From the NCBI RefSeq assembly GCF_018861125.1, contig NZ_JAHKQN010000013.1, forward strand, positions 598,599-662,598: 64,000 nt of DNA, read 5' to 3'. The notes under the pieces were generated by a model. The model was not told where the DNA came from, did no database searches, and worked only from the letters and a program-made list of their open reading frames with translations. The DNA is from Cellulophaga baltica (lineage in GTDB: Bacteria > Bacteroidota > Bacteroidia > Flavobacteriales > Flavobacteriaceae). The position numbers and the translations under genes are program-made. Shown here one piece after another: positions 29,455 to 38,548 of the stretch (positions are counted from its first letter, which is position 1; each line of letters begins with the position of its first letter).

Positions 29455-29946
29455 ATGAAATTTCACGCTATTACAGAAGCTAATTATTCTCAGGTTTCAA
29501 AAATATATGAAGAAGGTATAAAAACTGGTATGGCCACTTTTCAAACTGCAGCTGTTGATTGGAAAACTTGGGATGAAAACCACTTACCAATTGGGAGAAT
29601 TACATTACAAGACAGTGATATAGTTTTAGGCTGGGCTTCATTAGCACACGTATCTAGTAGATGTGTGTATGGTGGTGTTGCTGAGGTTAGTGTATACGTT
29701 TCTGAAAAATCCAGAGGTAAAGGCATCGGTAAAAAATTATTACTAGAACTTATAAAAATTAGCGAAGCACATAAATTTTGGACCCTACAATCTGGTATTA
29801 TGAGAGATAATAAAGCAAGTATTCAAATGCATATAAATTGTGGTTTTAGAGAAATTGGATACCGTGAAAAAATTGGACAATTAAACGGTGTTTGGCTTGA
29901 TAATATATTACTTGAACGAAGAAGTAAAACTATAGGAATTAAATAA
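29455..29946 (+). CDS. GNAT acetyltransferase, ArsN1/phosphinothricin-acetyltransferase-like
   Basis: 163 residues, one GNAT domain with the acetyl-CoA loop SRGKGIGKKLL and the PAT-like segment HINCGFREIGYREKIG. It starts one base after the preceding stop. The phosphinothricin-acetyltransferase-like ArsN1 group is known to detoxify the organoarsenical arsinothricin. The position inside an ars operon supports that role here, but substrate specificity cannot be read from sequence alone. Confidence 0.85.
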   Translation: MKFHAITEANYSQVSKIYEEGIKTGMATFQTAAVDWKTWDENHLPIGRITLQDSDIVLGWASLAHVSSRCVYGGVAEVSVYVSEKSRGKGIGKKLLLELIKISEAHKFWTLQSGIMRDNKASIQMHINCGFREIGYREKIGQLNGVWLDNILLERRSKTIGIK

Positions 29947-29956
29947 ACAACACAAA

Positions 29957-30580
29957 ATGGAAACAACACATTTTAGTAACATAAATACAATTGTTGCTAA
30001 GTTACAACCACAAGAAATTTCAGAAGAGCGTAAAGCAGTATTACAACCTTTAGTCGATTTTATTCAGGTAAAAGTATCTAATAATGCTACAATTCGATTA
30101 AACTTTATTTGTACTCACAATTCACGTAGAAGTCATTTATCGCAAGTGTGGGCACAAGCTATTGCACATTATTTTGGTATTAAAGATGTATTTTGTTATT
30201 CTGGTGGTACTGAAGCTACCGCACTATTTCCTAAAGTTGCTGAAACATTAACTAATTCAGGGTTTTCAATTGAAAAACTTTCAAATACTGACAATCCTGT
30301 TTATAGTATAAAATACACTACTAATGAGGCTCCTATTATTGGGTTTTCAAAAAGGTTTGATGATACGTTTAACCCTCAATCAGAGTTTGCTGCAATTATG
30401 ACCTGTTCTTCTGCTGATCAAGGGTGCCCATTTATAGCAGGTGCTGAAAAAAGAATACCAATAACTTTTGATGACCCTAAAGCTTTTGATAATACACCTC
30501 AACAAACAGAAAAATATCAAGAAAGAAGCATTCAAATTGCAACGGAACTATTTTATGTTTTTTCAGAAATAAAAAAATAA
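29957..30580 (+). CDS. LMW-phosphatase-type arsenate reductase-like protein
   Basis: 207 residues. The N-terminal 45 residues precede the phosphatase-like loop C52-THNSR-R58 (CX5R) in FICTHNSRRSHLSQVWAQ, with an SGGTEATA strand-turn after it. This is the low-molecular-weight PTP fold used by thioredoxin-linked ArsC enzymes to reduce As(V) to As(III). A second Cys lies in IMTCSSADQGCPF. It is longer than the usual 130-150 residue ArsC. The next gene, acr3, would export the product. Confidence 0.85.
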   Translation: METTHFSNINTIVAKLQPQEISEERKAVLQPLVDFIQVKVSNNATIRLNFICTHNSRRSHLSQVWAQAIAHYFGIKDVFCYSGGTEATALFPKVAETLTNSGFSIEKLSNTDNPVYSIKYTTNEAPIIGFSKRFDDTFNPQSEFAAIMTCSSADQGCPFIAGAEKRIPITFDDPKAFDNTPQQTEKYQERSIQIATELFYVFSEIKK

Positions 30581-30586
30581 AAAGTA

Positions 30587-31624
30587 ATGCAAAAAAAATT
30601 GAGTTTTTTAGATAATTACCTAACCTTATGGATTTTTATAGCCATGATTTTAGGGGTTGGCATAGGCTATTTTATACCTTCATTTCCTAATTTAATCAAT
30701 AGCGCCAGTAACGGATCTACGAACATTCCTATAGCTATTGGATTAATATTAATGATGTATCCGCCTTTGGCGAAAGTAAACTACAAATTACTGCCCAAGG
30801 TTTTTAAAAATATAAAAATACTAAGCACATCATTAATCTTAAATTGGATTATTGGACCTGTATTAATGTTTTTTCTAGCAATCATCTTTTTACAAGATCA
30901 TCCACATTATATGGTTGGTCTCATACTAATTGGTTTAGCACGTTGTATTGCAATGGTATTGGTTTGGAATGACCTTGCGGAAGGTAGTAGTGAATATGGT
31001 GCAGGTTTAGTGGCATTAAATAGTATTTTTCAAGTATTTGGCTACAGTTTTTATGCTTGGTTATTTATCACTGTACTACCTCCTTATTTTGGTTTTAACG
31101 GTGCAATTGTAGATATTTCAATAGCAACAATTGCAGAAAGTGTAGCCATTTATTTAGGTATTCCATTTGTTTTGGGTATTTTAAGTAGAGTTATTTTAGT
31201 AAAATTGAAAGGAGAAAAGTGGTATACCGAAAAATTTATACCTAAAATATCTCCATTAACTTTAATAGCATTATTATTTACAATTATTGTAATGTTCTCA
31301 TTAAAAGGTGAGTTAATTGTAACCATACCTGGCGATGTTTTATTAATTGCACTTCCATTATTAGTATATTTTATAATTATGTTTATCGTAGGCTTCTTTG
31401 TAACAAAAGCTAGTGGTGCTACTTATGATAAAACTGCAGCAGTAGCATTTACAGCTGCTGGTAATAACTTTGAACTTGCTATTGCAGTTGCTATTGCTGT
31501 TTTTGGTTTAAATTCAGGAGAAGCATTTACAGGCGTTATTGGACCTTTAGTTGAGGTGCCAGCGCTAATACTTTTAGTACGTGTATCATTCTGGTTACGT
31601 AAAAAATATTTTACAAAATCATAA
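30587..31624 (+). CDS. acr3: ACR3-family arsenite efflux permease
   Basis: 345 residues and about 10 membrane helices, as in ACR3. The family Cys is present in a membrane helix (C120 in [19 protein letters not shown]), and the conserved Glu lies in [13 protein letters not shown]. It expels As(III) from the cytosol using the proton gradient. It follows the reductase by 6 bp and ends the operon. No clear terminator follows; instead a 15-bp inverted repeat begins 10 bp after the stop. Confidence 0.96.
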   Translation: MQKKLSFLDNYLTLWIFIAMILGVGIGYFIPSFPNLINSASNGSTNIPIAIGLILMMYPPLAKVNYKLLPKVFKNIKILSTSLILNWIIGPVLMFFLAIIFLQDHPHYMVGLILIGLARCIAMVLVWNDLAEGSSEYGAGLVALNSIFQVFGYSFYAWLFITVLPPYFGFNGAIVDISIATIAESVAIYLGIPFVLGILSRVILVKLKGEKWYTEKFIPKISPLTLIALLFTIIVMFSLKGELIVTIPGDVLLIALPLLVYFIIMFIVGFFVTKASGATYDKTAAVAFTAAGNNFELAIAVAIAVFGLNSGEAFTGVIGPLVEVPALILLVRVSFWLRKKYFTKS

Positions 31625-31633
31625 CGTATATAT

Positions 31634-31755
31634 ATTGCCCGTTTCTATAAGGTTTTCGTTAAAAATTCTTAATTAATCTTGATTGATTTTTGATTTTCTT
31701 AAATTTCAGGATTATTACAGTATAAATGAAGCTATACCCAATAGAAACGGGCAAT
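31634..31755. repeat. 15-bp perfect inverted repeat spanning the start of the MBL gene
   Basis: Left arm ATTGCCCGTTTCTAT (31634-31648), right arm ATAGAAACGGGCAAT (31741-31755), 92 bases apart. The right arm lies inside codons 6-10 of the metallo-hydrolase gene; the left arm lies in the intergenic gap after acr3. The enclosed DNA holds the leader and ATG. No T-run follows, so it is not a terminator. Confidence 0.85.
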
Positions 31756-32592
31756 TTTAAATTAGATGGTGGTGCTATGTTTGGCGTTGTTCCAAAAACA
31801 TTATGGAACAGAACAAACCCTGCTGACAGCAACAACCTTATTGATCTTGCCGCACGTAGTTTACTTATTGAAGATGGAAATAAGTTAATACTTATTGACA
31901 CTGGAATGGGTGACAAACAATCAGATAAGTTTTTTAGTTATTATAATATGTGGGGAAATTTTTCTACAGATAAGTCTTTAGCTAAATATGGTTTTCATAA
32001 AGATGATATTACTGATGTTTTTATGACGCATCTTCATTTTGACCATTGTGGTGGTTGTATACAATGGAATAAAGACCATACAGGCTATGAGCCTGTTTTT
32101 AAAAATGCTAAGTTTTGGACCAATAAAGAGCATTGGATATGGGCAACGGAACCAAATAACCGAGAAAAAGCATCTTTTTTAAAAGAAAATCTACTGCCTA
32201 TGGAAGATAGCGGACAACTAAATTTTATAGACTCTCCAAAGGCTGGGTCTGATTTCTTAGAAAATACAGCATTGAATTTTGATGTTTTATTTGTTGATGG
32301 TCATACGGATAAACAAATGATTCCGCATATAAACTATAAAGGCAAAAAATTGGTTTTTATGGCCGATTTGCTACCTACTGTTGGTCACATACCACTACCC
32401 TACGTAATGGGTTATGATACACGACCACTATTGACACTTCAGGAAAAAGAAAAATTCTTGAAAATTGCAGCGCAGAACGATTATTATCTGTTTTTAGAAC
32501 ATGATGCTCACAATCAAATATGCACGGTACAAGAAACAGAAAAAGGTATTCGCTTGAAAAATAGTCATACATTCGAAGAAATATTTGATTAA
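31726..32592 (+). CDS. Metallo-beta-lactamase-fold hydrolase
   Basis: 288 residues without a signal peptide. The zinc motif THLHFDHCGG (HxHxDH) is complete, with later ligands in VDGHTDKQMIPH and FLEHDAHNQ and the DTGMGDKQ loop before it. Overall order resembles the cytosolic AHL-lactonase/MBL hydrolase group, but the acyl-lactone role is not shown. Codons 6-10 form one arm of an inverted repeat that could fold over its ribosome-binding site. It is 101 bp after acr3 and probably a separate unit. Confidence 0.87.
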   Translation: MKLYPIETGNFKLDGGAMFGVVPKTLWNRTNPADSNNLIDLAARSLLIEDGNKLILIDTGMGDKQSDKFFSYYNMWGNFSTDKSLAKYGFHKDDITDVFMTHLHFDHCGGCIQWNKDHTGYEPVFKNAKFWTNKEHWIWATEPNNREKASFLKENLLPMEDSGQLNFIDSPKAGSDFLENTALNFDVLFVDGHTDKQMIPHINYKGKKLVFMADLLPTVGHIPLPYVMGYDTRPLLTLQEKEKFLKIAAQNDYYLFLEHDAHNQICTVQETEKGIRLKNSHTFEEIFD

Positions 32593-32667
32593 CAACAACT
32601 TACTTCCTCATTTTTAATAAAATTACTTTTTAATTATTTCATAAACACTCAATAAATAAACACATAC

Positions 32668-34308
32668 ATGACATTTAATTTTACAAAATCAGTTTTTGGA
32701 CTAGCATTTGGTTCATTATTACTATCAAGCTGTGGCAGTTCATCACCAGTATTGGTTAGTACTCCAGTAGAAAATATAGACGCAATACCATTAAAAGTAT
32801 CTGATTTAACTGATTCAGAAAAGAAAAATTGGGGACACCTTGATTTAGTAACAGATACTATTCCGGGAATGTCAGTTAATAAAGCATATACTGATATTAT
32901 TAAAGGAAATAAAGGAGAAACTGTTATTGTAGCCGTTTTAGATTCTGGTATGGATTTAGAACATGAAGATTTAGTAAATGTACTATGGACAAATACGAAA
33001 GAAATTCCGGGGAATAACATTGATGATGATAAAAATGGGTATGTTGATGATATTCATGGTTATAACTTTTTAGGCGAATCATACAATGAGTTGTTAGAAA
33101 TGACTCGTATTGTAAAATTAAAGATAGGAGATGCTGCATACCAAGCAAAAGCGAAAGCTGCTCTCGATGAAAAATACAATGAGACGTTAAAAAACAAAAC
33201 TTATTATGAGCAAATTTTACAAACTGTAACTACTGCTGATACTGCCGTAAAAGAGAAATTAGGAAAAGGTACTTATACAAAAGAAGACGTTGCTGCAATT
33301 GAAACACAAGATGCTACTTTACTTCAAAATATTAGCATGATTAAGCAAGTATATACTTTTGCTGAAGATGTTCCAAGTTTTATAAAAGATATCACTGGTG
33401 GTATTACTTCAATGACTGAATCATTAAACTATAATTATAATGTAGAATTTGATGGTAGAACACCTGTTGGTGACAACCCTTATGATTTAGAAGATACTAT
33501 ATACGGTAATGGAAATCCTCAAAACCGTGTTGAAGATGAAAGTCACGGTACACATGTAGCTGGTATTATTGCAGCACAACGTGGAAATGGAAAAGGAGCT
33601 GATGGTGTTGCAAATAATGTACAACTAATGAGCATTAGAGCAGTACCAAATGGTGATGAGTATGATAAAGATATTGCTTTAGGTATTCGTTATGCAGTTG
33701 ATAATGGTGCAAAAGTAATTAACGGTAGTTTTGGTAAATCATTTTCACCTAATGCTGATTGGGTATATGATGCTATTAAATATGCGGCTTCAAAAGATGT
33801 CCTTTTTATTCATGCTGCAGGTAATGATGGTTTAGATTTAGACAACCCAACAAACCCTAATTTCCCTAATGATCAAGTAGATAACGGTGCTGAAATTGCA
33901 GATAATGTTATTACTGTAGGTTCTATAACTAGTAACTATGGTGCTGACTTAGTTTCATCATTCTCAAACTACGGTGTTATTAATGTAGATGTATTTGCAC
34001 CTGGTAGCGCAATTTATTCTACAGTTCCTGGTAATGAGTATGATTATAATAGTGGTACATCAATGGCAGCACCTGCTGTTGCTGGTGTTGCTGCATTAAT
34101 AAGATCGCAATACCCTAAATTAAAAGCTGCTGAGGTTAAAAAAATCATCATGCAGTCTGGTTTAACAACAAAAACATCAGTTGTTGTTGCTGGGGAAGCT
34201 TCAAAAGCTACTGAGTTTTCAAAACTTACTAAATCAGGAAAAATGGTAAATGCCTACAATGCACTTATTTTGGCTAGTCAAGTAGCAAACGGAAAAGTAA
34301 AACTTTAA
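32668..34308 (+). CDS. S8 (subtilisin-like) serine peptidase lipoprotein
   Basis: 546 residues. A lipoprotein signal has the acylated Cys at C22 (LLLSSC). The catalytic triad is complete: D92 (VAVLDSGMD), H293 (ESHGTHVAG), S465 (NSGTSMAAP), with the oxyanion N386 (HAAGND). About 200 residues separate Asp and His, against roughly 30-40 in simple subtilisins; the insert (about 140-265) is mostly helical and charged. It probably acts on the outer surface or in the periplasm on proteins. It is monocistronic, with a terminator following. Confidence 0.95.
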   Translation: MTFNFTKSVFGLAFGSLLLSSCGSSSPVLVSTPVENIDAIPLKVSDLTDSEKKNWGHLDLVTDTIPGMSVNKAYTDIIKGNKGETVIVAVLDSGMDLEHEDLVNVLWTNTKEIPGNNIDDDKNGYVDDIHGYNFLGESYNELLEMTRIVKLKIGDAAYQAKAKAALDEKYNETLKNKTYYEQILQTVTTADTAVKEKLGKGTYTKEDVAAIETQDATLLQNISMIKQVYTFAEDVPSFIKDITGGITSMTESLNYNYNVEFDGRTPVGDNPYDLEDTIYGNGNPQNRVEDESHGTHVAGIIAAQRGNGKGADGVANNVQLMSIRAVPNGDEYDKDIALGIRYAVDNGAKVINGSFGKSFSPNADWVYDAIKYAASKDVLFIHAAGNDGLDLDNPTNPNFPNDQVDNGAEIADNVITVGSITSNYGADLVSSFSNYGVINVDVFAPGSAIYSTVPGNEYDYNSGTSMAAPAVAGVAALIRSQYPKLKAAEVKKIIMQSGLTTKTSVVVAGEASKATEFSKLTKSGKMVNAYNALILASQVANGKVKL

Positions 34309-34330
34309 ACAAATACTCATAAATTATACA

Positions 34331-34376
34331 GAAAAAGATCACTGAAATATATAATTTCTTTGATCTTTTTCTTTTT
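34331..34376 (+). terminator. Terminator after the S8 peptidase gene
   Basis: GAAAAAGATCA (34331-34341) pairs with TGATCTTTTTC (34361-34371); inside it GAAAT pairs with ATTTC. A T-run follows. Confidence 0.88.
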
Positions 34377-34406
34377 AATAACTTTAGACTAAAATAAAAA
34401 ACGACT

Positions 34407-36254
34407 ATGAAGAAAAGAATTTTATCATTTTTAGTGCTATTGTCAGGTATTACTGGCTTTGCACAAAATACAAGCTACTGGCAACAGCATGTAGATTACA
34501 CCATGGATGTTACTATGGATGTAAAATCATACCAATATACAGGAACTCAAAAATTAGTGTATACTAATAATTCTCCTGATGCTATTGACAAAGTATATTA
34601 CCATTTATTTTTTAATGCTTTTCAGCCAGGTAGTGAAATGGATATTAGGTTACAGACTATTGCTGACCCTGATGGTAGAATGACGGAGAATGGTAAAAGT
34701 AGAATTGCAAGTTTATCTCCTGATGAAATTGGTTTCTTAAAAATTGCTACTCTTACTCAAAATGGGAAACCTTTAGAGTTTAAAGAAGAAGGTACTATTC
34801 TTATCGTAAAATTAGCAGAAACTATTCCTGCTGGTGGTACAGCAACTTTTGATATGACTTTTACAGGTCAAGTACCTTTACAAATTCGTAGAGCTGGCCG
34901 AAACAATAAAGAAGGTGTTGCACTTTCAATGGCACAATGGTACCCAAAATTAGCTGAATATGATTTTGAAGGGTGGCATGCAGACCCATATATCGCTCGT
35001 GAATTTCAAGGCGTTTGGGGAGATTTTGATGTAAAACTTACTATTGATAAAGACTATACTGTTGGTGCTTCTGGTTATTTACAAAACCCACAAGAAATTG
35101 GTCATGGGTATGAAGCTGCTGATTCTAAAATAAAAAAGCAAAAAGGCAAAACACTTACATGGCATTTTAAAGCACCAAATGTGCATGATTTTACATGGGC
35201 AGCAGATCCTGAATATGTACACGATACATTACAAGTACCTAACGGGCCTATGCTTCACTTTTTATACAAAGACAAAAAAGAGATTGCTGAAAACTGGAAG
35301 AAACTACAGCCAAAAACAGCTGAAATGATGGAGTTTTACAATAAAAATGTTGGTGAATATCCTTACGATCAATATTCAGTTATTCAAGGTGGCGACGGTG
35401 GTATGGAGTATGCTATGCTAACTTTAATTACTGGTGAACGTAAGTTTGGTAGTTTAGTAGGTGTAACTGCTCATGAGTTAGCACACTCTTGGTTTCAACA
35501 CATATTAGCTAGTAACGAATCTAAACACGAGTGGATGGATGAAGGTTTTACCACTTTTATTTCTACATTATGTGAGAATGAAATTATGAATGAAAATAAA
35601 GAAAATCCTTTAGAAAATTCATACAAAAGCTATTACTACTTGGTAAATTCAGGTAAAGAACAACCACAAACTACGCATGCAGATCGTTACGCAGAAAATA
35701 TGCCATATAGTATTGCAGCTTACAGTAAAGGGTCTATTTTCTTGTCACAATTGGGTTATATTATTGGGCAAGATAAATTAATGGAGACACTTCATAAATA
35801 TTATGAAGACTTCAAATTTAAACATCCAATACCTAATGATATTAAGCGTACTGCTGAAAAAATATCTAATATGGAATTAGATTGGTATTTGACGGATTGG
35901 ACACAAACTACAAATACTATTGATTATGCGGTAAAAGAAGTAGCATCAGAAGGAGAAAAAACAAAAATTACATTAGAACGTATTGGTCAAATGCCAATGC
36001 CTATTGATGTTTTAGTGGTTTATGAAGATGGTACACAAGAAACTTTTTATGCTTCATTAAGAATGATGCATGGCGAAAAAGAAAACCCTTACCCTAATTT
36101 AAAAAGAACTATTTTACCTAATTGGGCATGGGCATACCCTACTTACGACTTTACTATAGATAAACCTTTATCAAGTATAAAAGCAGTAGTAATTGATCCG
36201 TCGCAATTAATGGCTGATGTAGATCCTGAAAATAGTTTTTGGCAAAAAAATTAA
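34407..36254 (+). CDS. M1-family metallopeptidase
   Basis: 615 residues with a signal peptide ending near GFAQ. The zinc site HELAH is at 356-360, with the third ligand E379 in EWMDEGFTTF, giving the HEXXH-X18-E pattern of M1 enzymes. The upstream GGMEYAM (332-337) replaces the usual GxMEN exopeptidase motif, so aminopeptidase activity is likely but not certain. The N-terminal part is the M1 beta-sandwich. It would act on peptides in the periplasm or at the surface. Confidence 0.93.
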   Translation: MKKRILSFLVLLSGITGFAQNTSYWQQHVDYTMDVTMDVKSYQYTGTQKLVYTNNSPDAIDKVYYHLFFNAFQPGSEMDIRLQTIADPDGRMTENGKSRIASLSPDEIGFLKIATLTQNGKPLEFKEEGTILIVKLAETIPAGGTATFDMTFTGQVPLQIRRAGRNNKEGVALSMAQWYPKLAEYDFEGWHADPYIAREFQGVWGDFDVKLTIDKDYTVGASGYLQNPQEIGHGYEAADSKIKKQKGKTLTWHFKAPNVHDFTWAADPEYVHDTLQVPNGPMLHFLYKDKKEIAENWKKLQPKTAEMMEFYNKNVGEYPYDQYSVIQGGDGGMEYAMLTLITGERKFGSLVGVTAHELAHSWFQHILASNESKHEWMDEGFTTFISTLCENEIMNENKENPLENSYKSYYYLVNSGKEQPQTTHADRYAENMPYSIAAYSKGSIFLSQLGYIIGQDKLMETLHKYYEDFKFKHPIPNDIKRTAEKISNMELDWYLTDWTQTTNTIDYAVKEVASEGEKTKITLERIGQMPMPIDVLVVYEDGTQETFYASLRMMHGEKENPYPNLKRTILPNWAWAYPTYDFTIDKPLSSIKAVVIDPSQLMADVDPENSFWQKN

Positions 36255-36274
36255 GATCAAAAAAATAACAATTA

Positions 36275-36306
36275 AAAACCAAGATGCACTAGTATCTTGG
36301 TTTTTT
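36275..36306 (+). terminator. Terminator after the M1 peptidase gene
   Basis: AAAACCAAGAT (36275-36285), 8-base loop, ATCTTGGTTTT (36294-36304), continuing into T. Confidence 0.93.
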
Positions 36307-36334
36307 GTTTTTAAGTGCATACCAAATAGAATAC

Positions 36335-36342
36335 TATCTTTG
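36335..36342 (+). promoter_or_regulatory. Candidate -7 box of rnpA
   Basis: TATCTTTG matches TAnnTTTG exactly, 17 bp before the rnpA ATG. No clear -33 box at standard distance. Confidence 0.5.
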
Positions 36343-36358
36343 CAGTATTAGTACCCTT

Positions 36359-36793
36359 ATGGATAATAAAACAAACTTTACGTACGGTAGCACCGAAAAA
36401 TTGAAGAGTAAAAAACTCTTTGAACAACTATTTTCTGAAGGCAAAAGTGTCACACAATACCCAATTCGTTTGGTGTATGCAAAAACTGATTTAATTAAAG
36501 ACGAAGTTTCAATTAAAGCCGGTGTAACTGTATCAAAACGTAAATTTAAAAGTGCTGTAAAAAGAAACCGAATTAAAAGAGTTTTACGAGAAGCATACAG
36601 ACTCAACAAATCTTCAATAAACAACAATAGTACAGATAAGTATGCGTTGTTATTTTTATATTTAGGGAAAGAAATGCCTAAAAGTTCAGAAATAAATACG
36701 TGTATGGTTTCCTTACTTAACAAGTTTAATAAAAAAATAGCAGTAGTTAAACAAAAACCAACAGCTATTGAAACGAGTACTGAAACGGATTAA
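36359..36793 (+). CDS. rnpA: Ribonuclease P protein component
   Basis: I use the ATG at 36359 (MDNKTNFTYGSTEKLKSKKL), since a longer frame from 36305 overlaps the preceding terminator and promoter. The 144-residue protein has the RnpA core: KLKSKKLFEQLFSEGK, the vTVSKRKFKSAVKRNRIKR signature (RNR motif) and a basic surface. It binds the P RNA to process tRNA 5' ends. It is not next to rpmH as in many phyla; here it precedes an S41 protease gene. The RnpA call is firm. Confidence 0.95.
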   Translation: MDNKTNFTYGSTEKLKSKKLFEQLFSEGKSVTQYPIRLVYAKTDLIKDEVSIKAGVTVSKRKFKSAVKRNRIKRVLREAYRLNKSSINNNSTDKYALLFLYLGKEMPKSSEINTCMVSLLNKFNKKIAVVKQKPTAIETSTETD

Positions 36794-36827
36794 AAAACTA
36801 ATTTTAAGCAATAAAGAGCATAATTAC

Positions 36828-38456
36828 ATGAAAAAATTGATTCAAAAAAAAGTTATAATTCCTGTATTTGCCTTAGTATTTATTGTTGTTGGAAGTAGTT
36901 TTAAAAGTGATTTTTTTGAGATTGCTAAACAAATAGAGATATTCACTACCCTATTTAAAGAACTCAACATGAACTATGTTGATGAAACAAATCCTGCTGC
37001 TTTAATGGATACTGCCATTAAAAGTATGTTAGAAGATTTAGACCCTTATACTCGTTTTTTAAACGAACAAGACGTTGAAGCTTATAAAATTAGTAATGCC
37101 GGTGAATACTCAGGTATTGGTGCAATAGTTCGTGCTTATAAAGACAAGCTTGTTATTGTAGAACCTTATAAAAATAATCCTGCAGATAAAGCAGGTTTAA
37201 AAGCGGGTGATGAAATTATAAAAATTGGTGATATTGATGTAAAAGACGTAAATGAAAATGCTACCGAGCTTTTAAAAGGTGCTAATAACACAAGTGTTGA
37301 TGTAACTTTTAAACGTCAAGGAAAAATTAAAACATCTACAATTACTAGGGAAGCTATTGAAGTTGATGCTGTTCCATATTTTAAAATGGTGAATAACAAT
37401 ACAGGTTATATTGTTTTATCAAAATTTAACCAAAAAGCATCTGAACAAACAAAAGCCGCTTTAATAGATTTAAAAGATAAAGGTGCCGAAAATATTATTT
37501 TAGACCTACGTGGTAATCCTGGTGGTTTGTTATCAGAAGCTATTAATGTGACCAACTTATTTGTTCCGAAAGGGGAATTGATTGTTACTACTAAATCAAA
37601 AGTCAAAAAATTCAATTCTGAATACAAAACAAGAAATAAAGCTGTTGATACTGAAATTCCGTTAGTTGTTTTGGTAAACGGTCGTAGTGCTTCTGCAAGT
37701 GAAATTGTATCAGGTAGTTTACAAGATTTAGATAGAGCCGTTGTTATTGGTGCACGTAGTTTTGGTAAAGGTTTGGTGCAACGTCCTTTAAAATTAACAT
37801 ATGGTACACAATTAAAAGTTACTATTTCAAGATATTATACGCCATCTGGTAGGTGTATTCAAGCATTAGACTATTGGCATAGAGATGAGGCTGGTAATGC
37901 CGTAAAAACAAGCGATATTCACGACTTTAAAACTCGTAATGGTCGTAAAGTACAAGACGGCGGTGGTGTTTTGCCCGATGTGGAAATAAAAGCATTAAAA
38001 ACAAATACACTAACAACTGCCTTATTAAACGAGAATGCCATTTTTGACTATGCAACTGACTACTATTTTGCACATGAGATTACAGATGTTGCTAATTTTA
38101 AATTTACAGATGCTGATTTTGAAGTATTTAAAAGCCGTATTAAATCATCAGGTTTTACGTTTGAAACAGAAACTGAAAAAGCGTTGAATAAAGCGATGAG
38201 TTTGAATGATAGTGATTTATTAGATGATCATGTACAAGAGAAATACCGTGATTTATTAACTGAAATAAATGCAAAAAAAATTACTGGACTTGATACTTCT
38301 AAAAAAGAAATTATTAAACAATTAGAAGACGAAATTGTTACCCGATATTTTTATAATGAAGGTTTATACGATTATTATTTAACACATGATGAAGCTATTT
38401 TAACCGCTAGCGAATTGTTAAACGATAAAAATAAATACAATTCTATTTTAAAGTAG
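36828..38456 (+). CDS. S41-family carboxy-terminal processing protease
   Basis: I start at the ATG at 36828 (MKKLIQKKVIIPVFAL), which gives a proper signal anchor; the longer frame overlaps rnpA. The 542-residue protein has a PDZ domain (about 90-175, SGIGAIVRAYKDKLVI) and an S41 domain with NGRSASASEIVSG (nucleophile Ser about 289) and the general-base K314 in SFGKGLVQ. The C-terminal 140 residues are helical. It cleaves C-termini of envelope proteins. It lies 34 bp after rnpA and is probably co-transcribed with it. Confidence 0.93.
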   Translation: MKKLIQKKVIIPVFALVFIVVGSSFKSDFFEIAKQIEIFTTLFKELNMNYVDETNPAALMDTAIKSMLEDLDPYTRFLNEQDVEAYKISNAGEYSGIGAIVRAYKDKLVIVEPYKNNPADKAGLKAGDEIIKIGDIDVKDVNENATELLKGANNTSVDVTFKRQGKIKTSTITREAIEVDAVPYFKMVNNNTGYIVLSKFNQKASEQTKAALIDLKDKGAENIILDLRGNPGGLLSEAINVTNLFVPKGELIVTTKSKVKKFNSEYKTRNKAVDTEIPLVVLVNGRSASASEIVSGSLQDLDRAVVIGARSFGKGLVQRPLKLTYGTQLKVTISRYYTPSGRCIQALDYWHRDEAGNAVKTSDIHDFKTRNGRKVQDGGGVLPDVEIKALKTNTLTTALLNENAIFDYATDYYFAHEITDVANFKFTDADFEVFKSRIKSSGFTFETETEKALNKAMSLNDSDLLDDHVQEKYRDLLTEINAKKITGLDTSKKEIIKQLEDEIVTRYFYNEGLYDYYLTHDEAILTASELLNDKNKYNSILK

Positions 38457-38479
38457 CTATTACACAGCATACTTTAATA

Positions 38480-38516
38480 AAAACACCTTGCGAATAATAT
38501 TTGTAAGGTGTTTTTT
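38480..38516 (+). terminator. Terminator after the S41 gene, repeated copy A
   Basis: AAAACACCTT pairs with AAGGTGTTTT around an AT-rich centre, followed by T6. A 37-base copy with two differences lies at 40337-40373, so the two bracket the esterase pair. Confidence 0.9.
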
Positions 38517-38548
38517 GATATTTTTAGTTCCATTATTCTTAATGAGAA

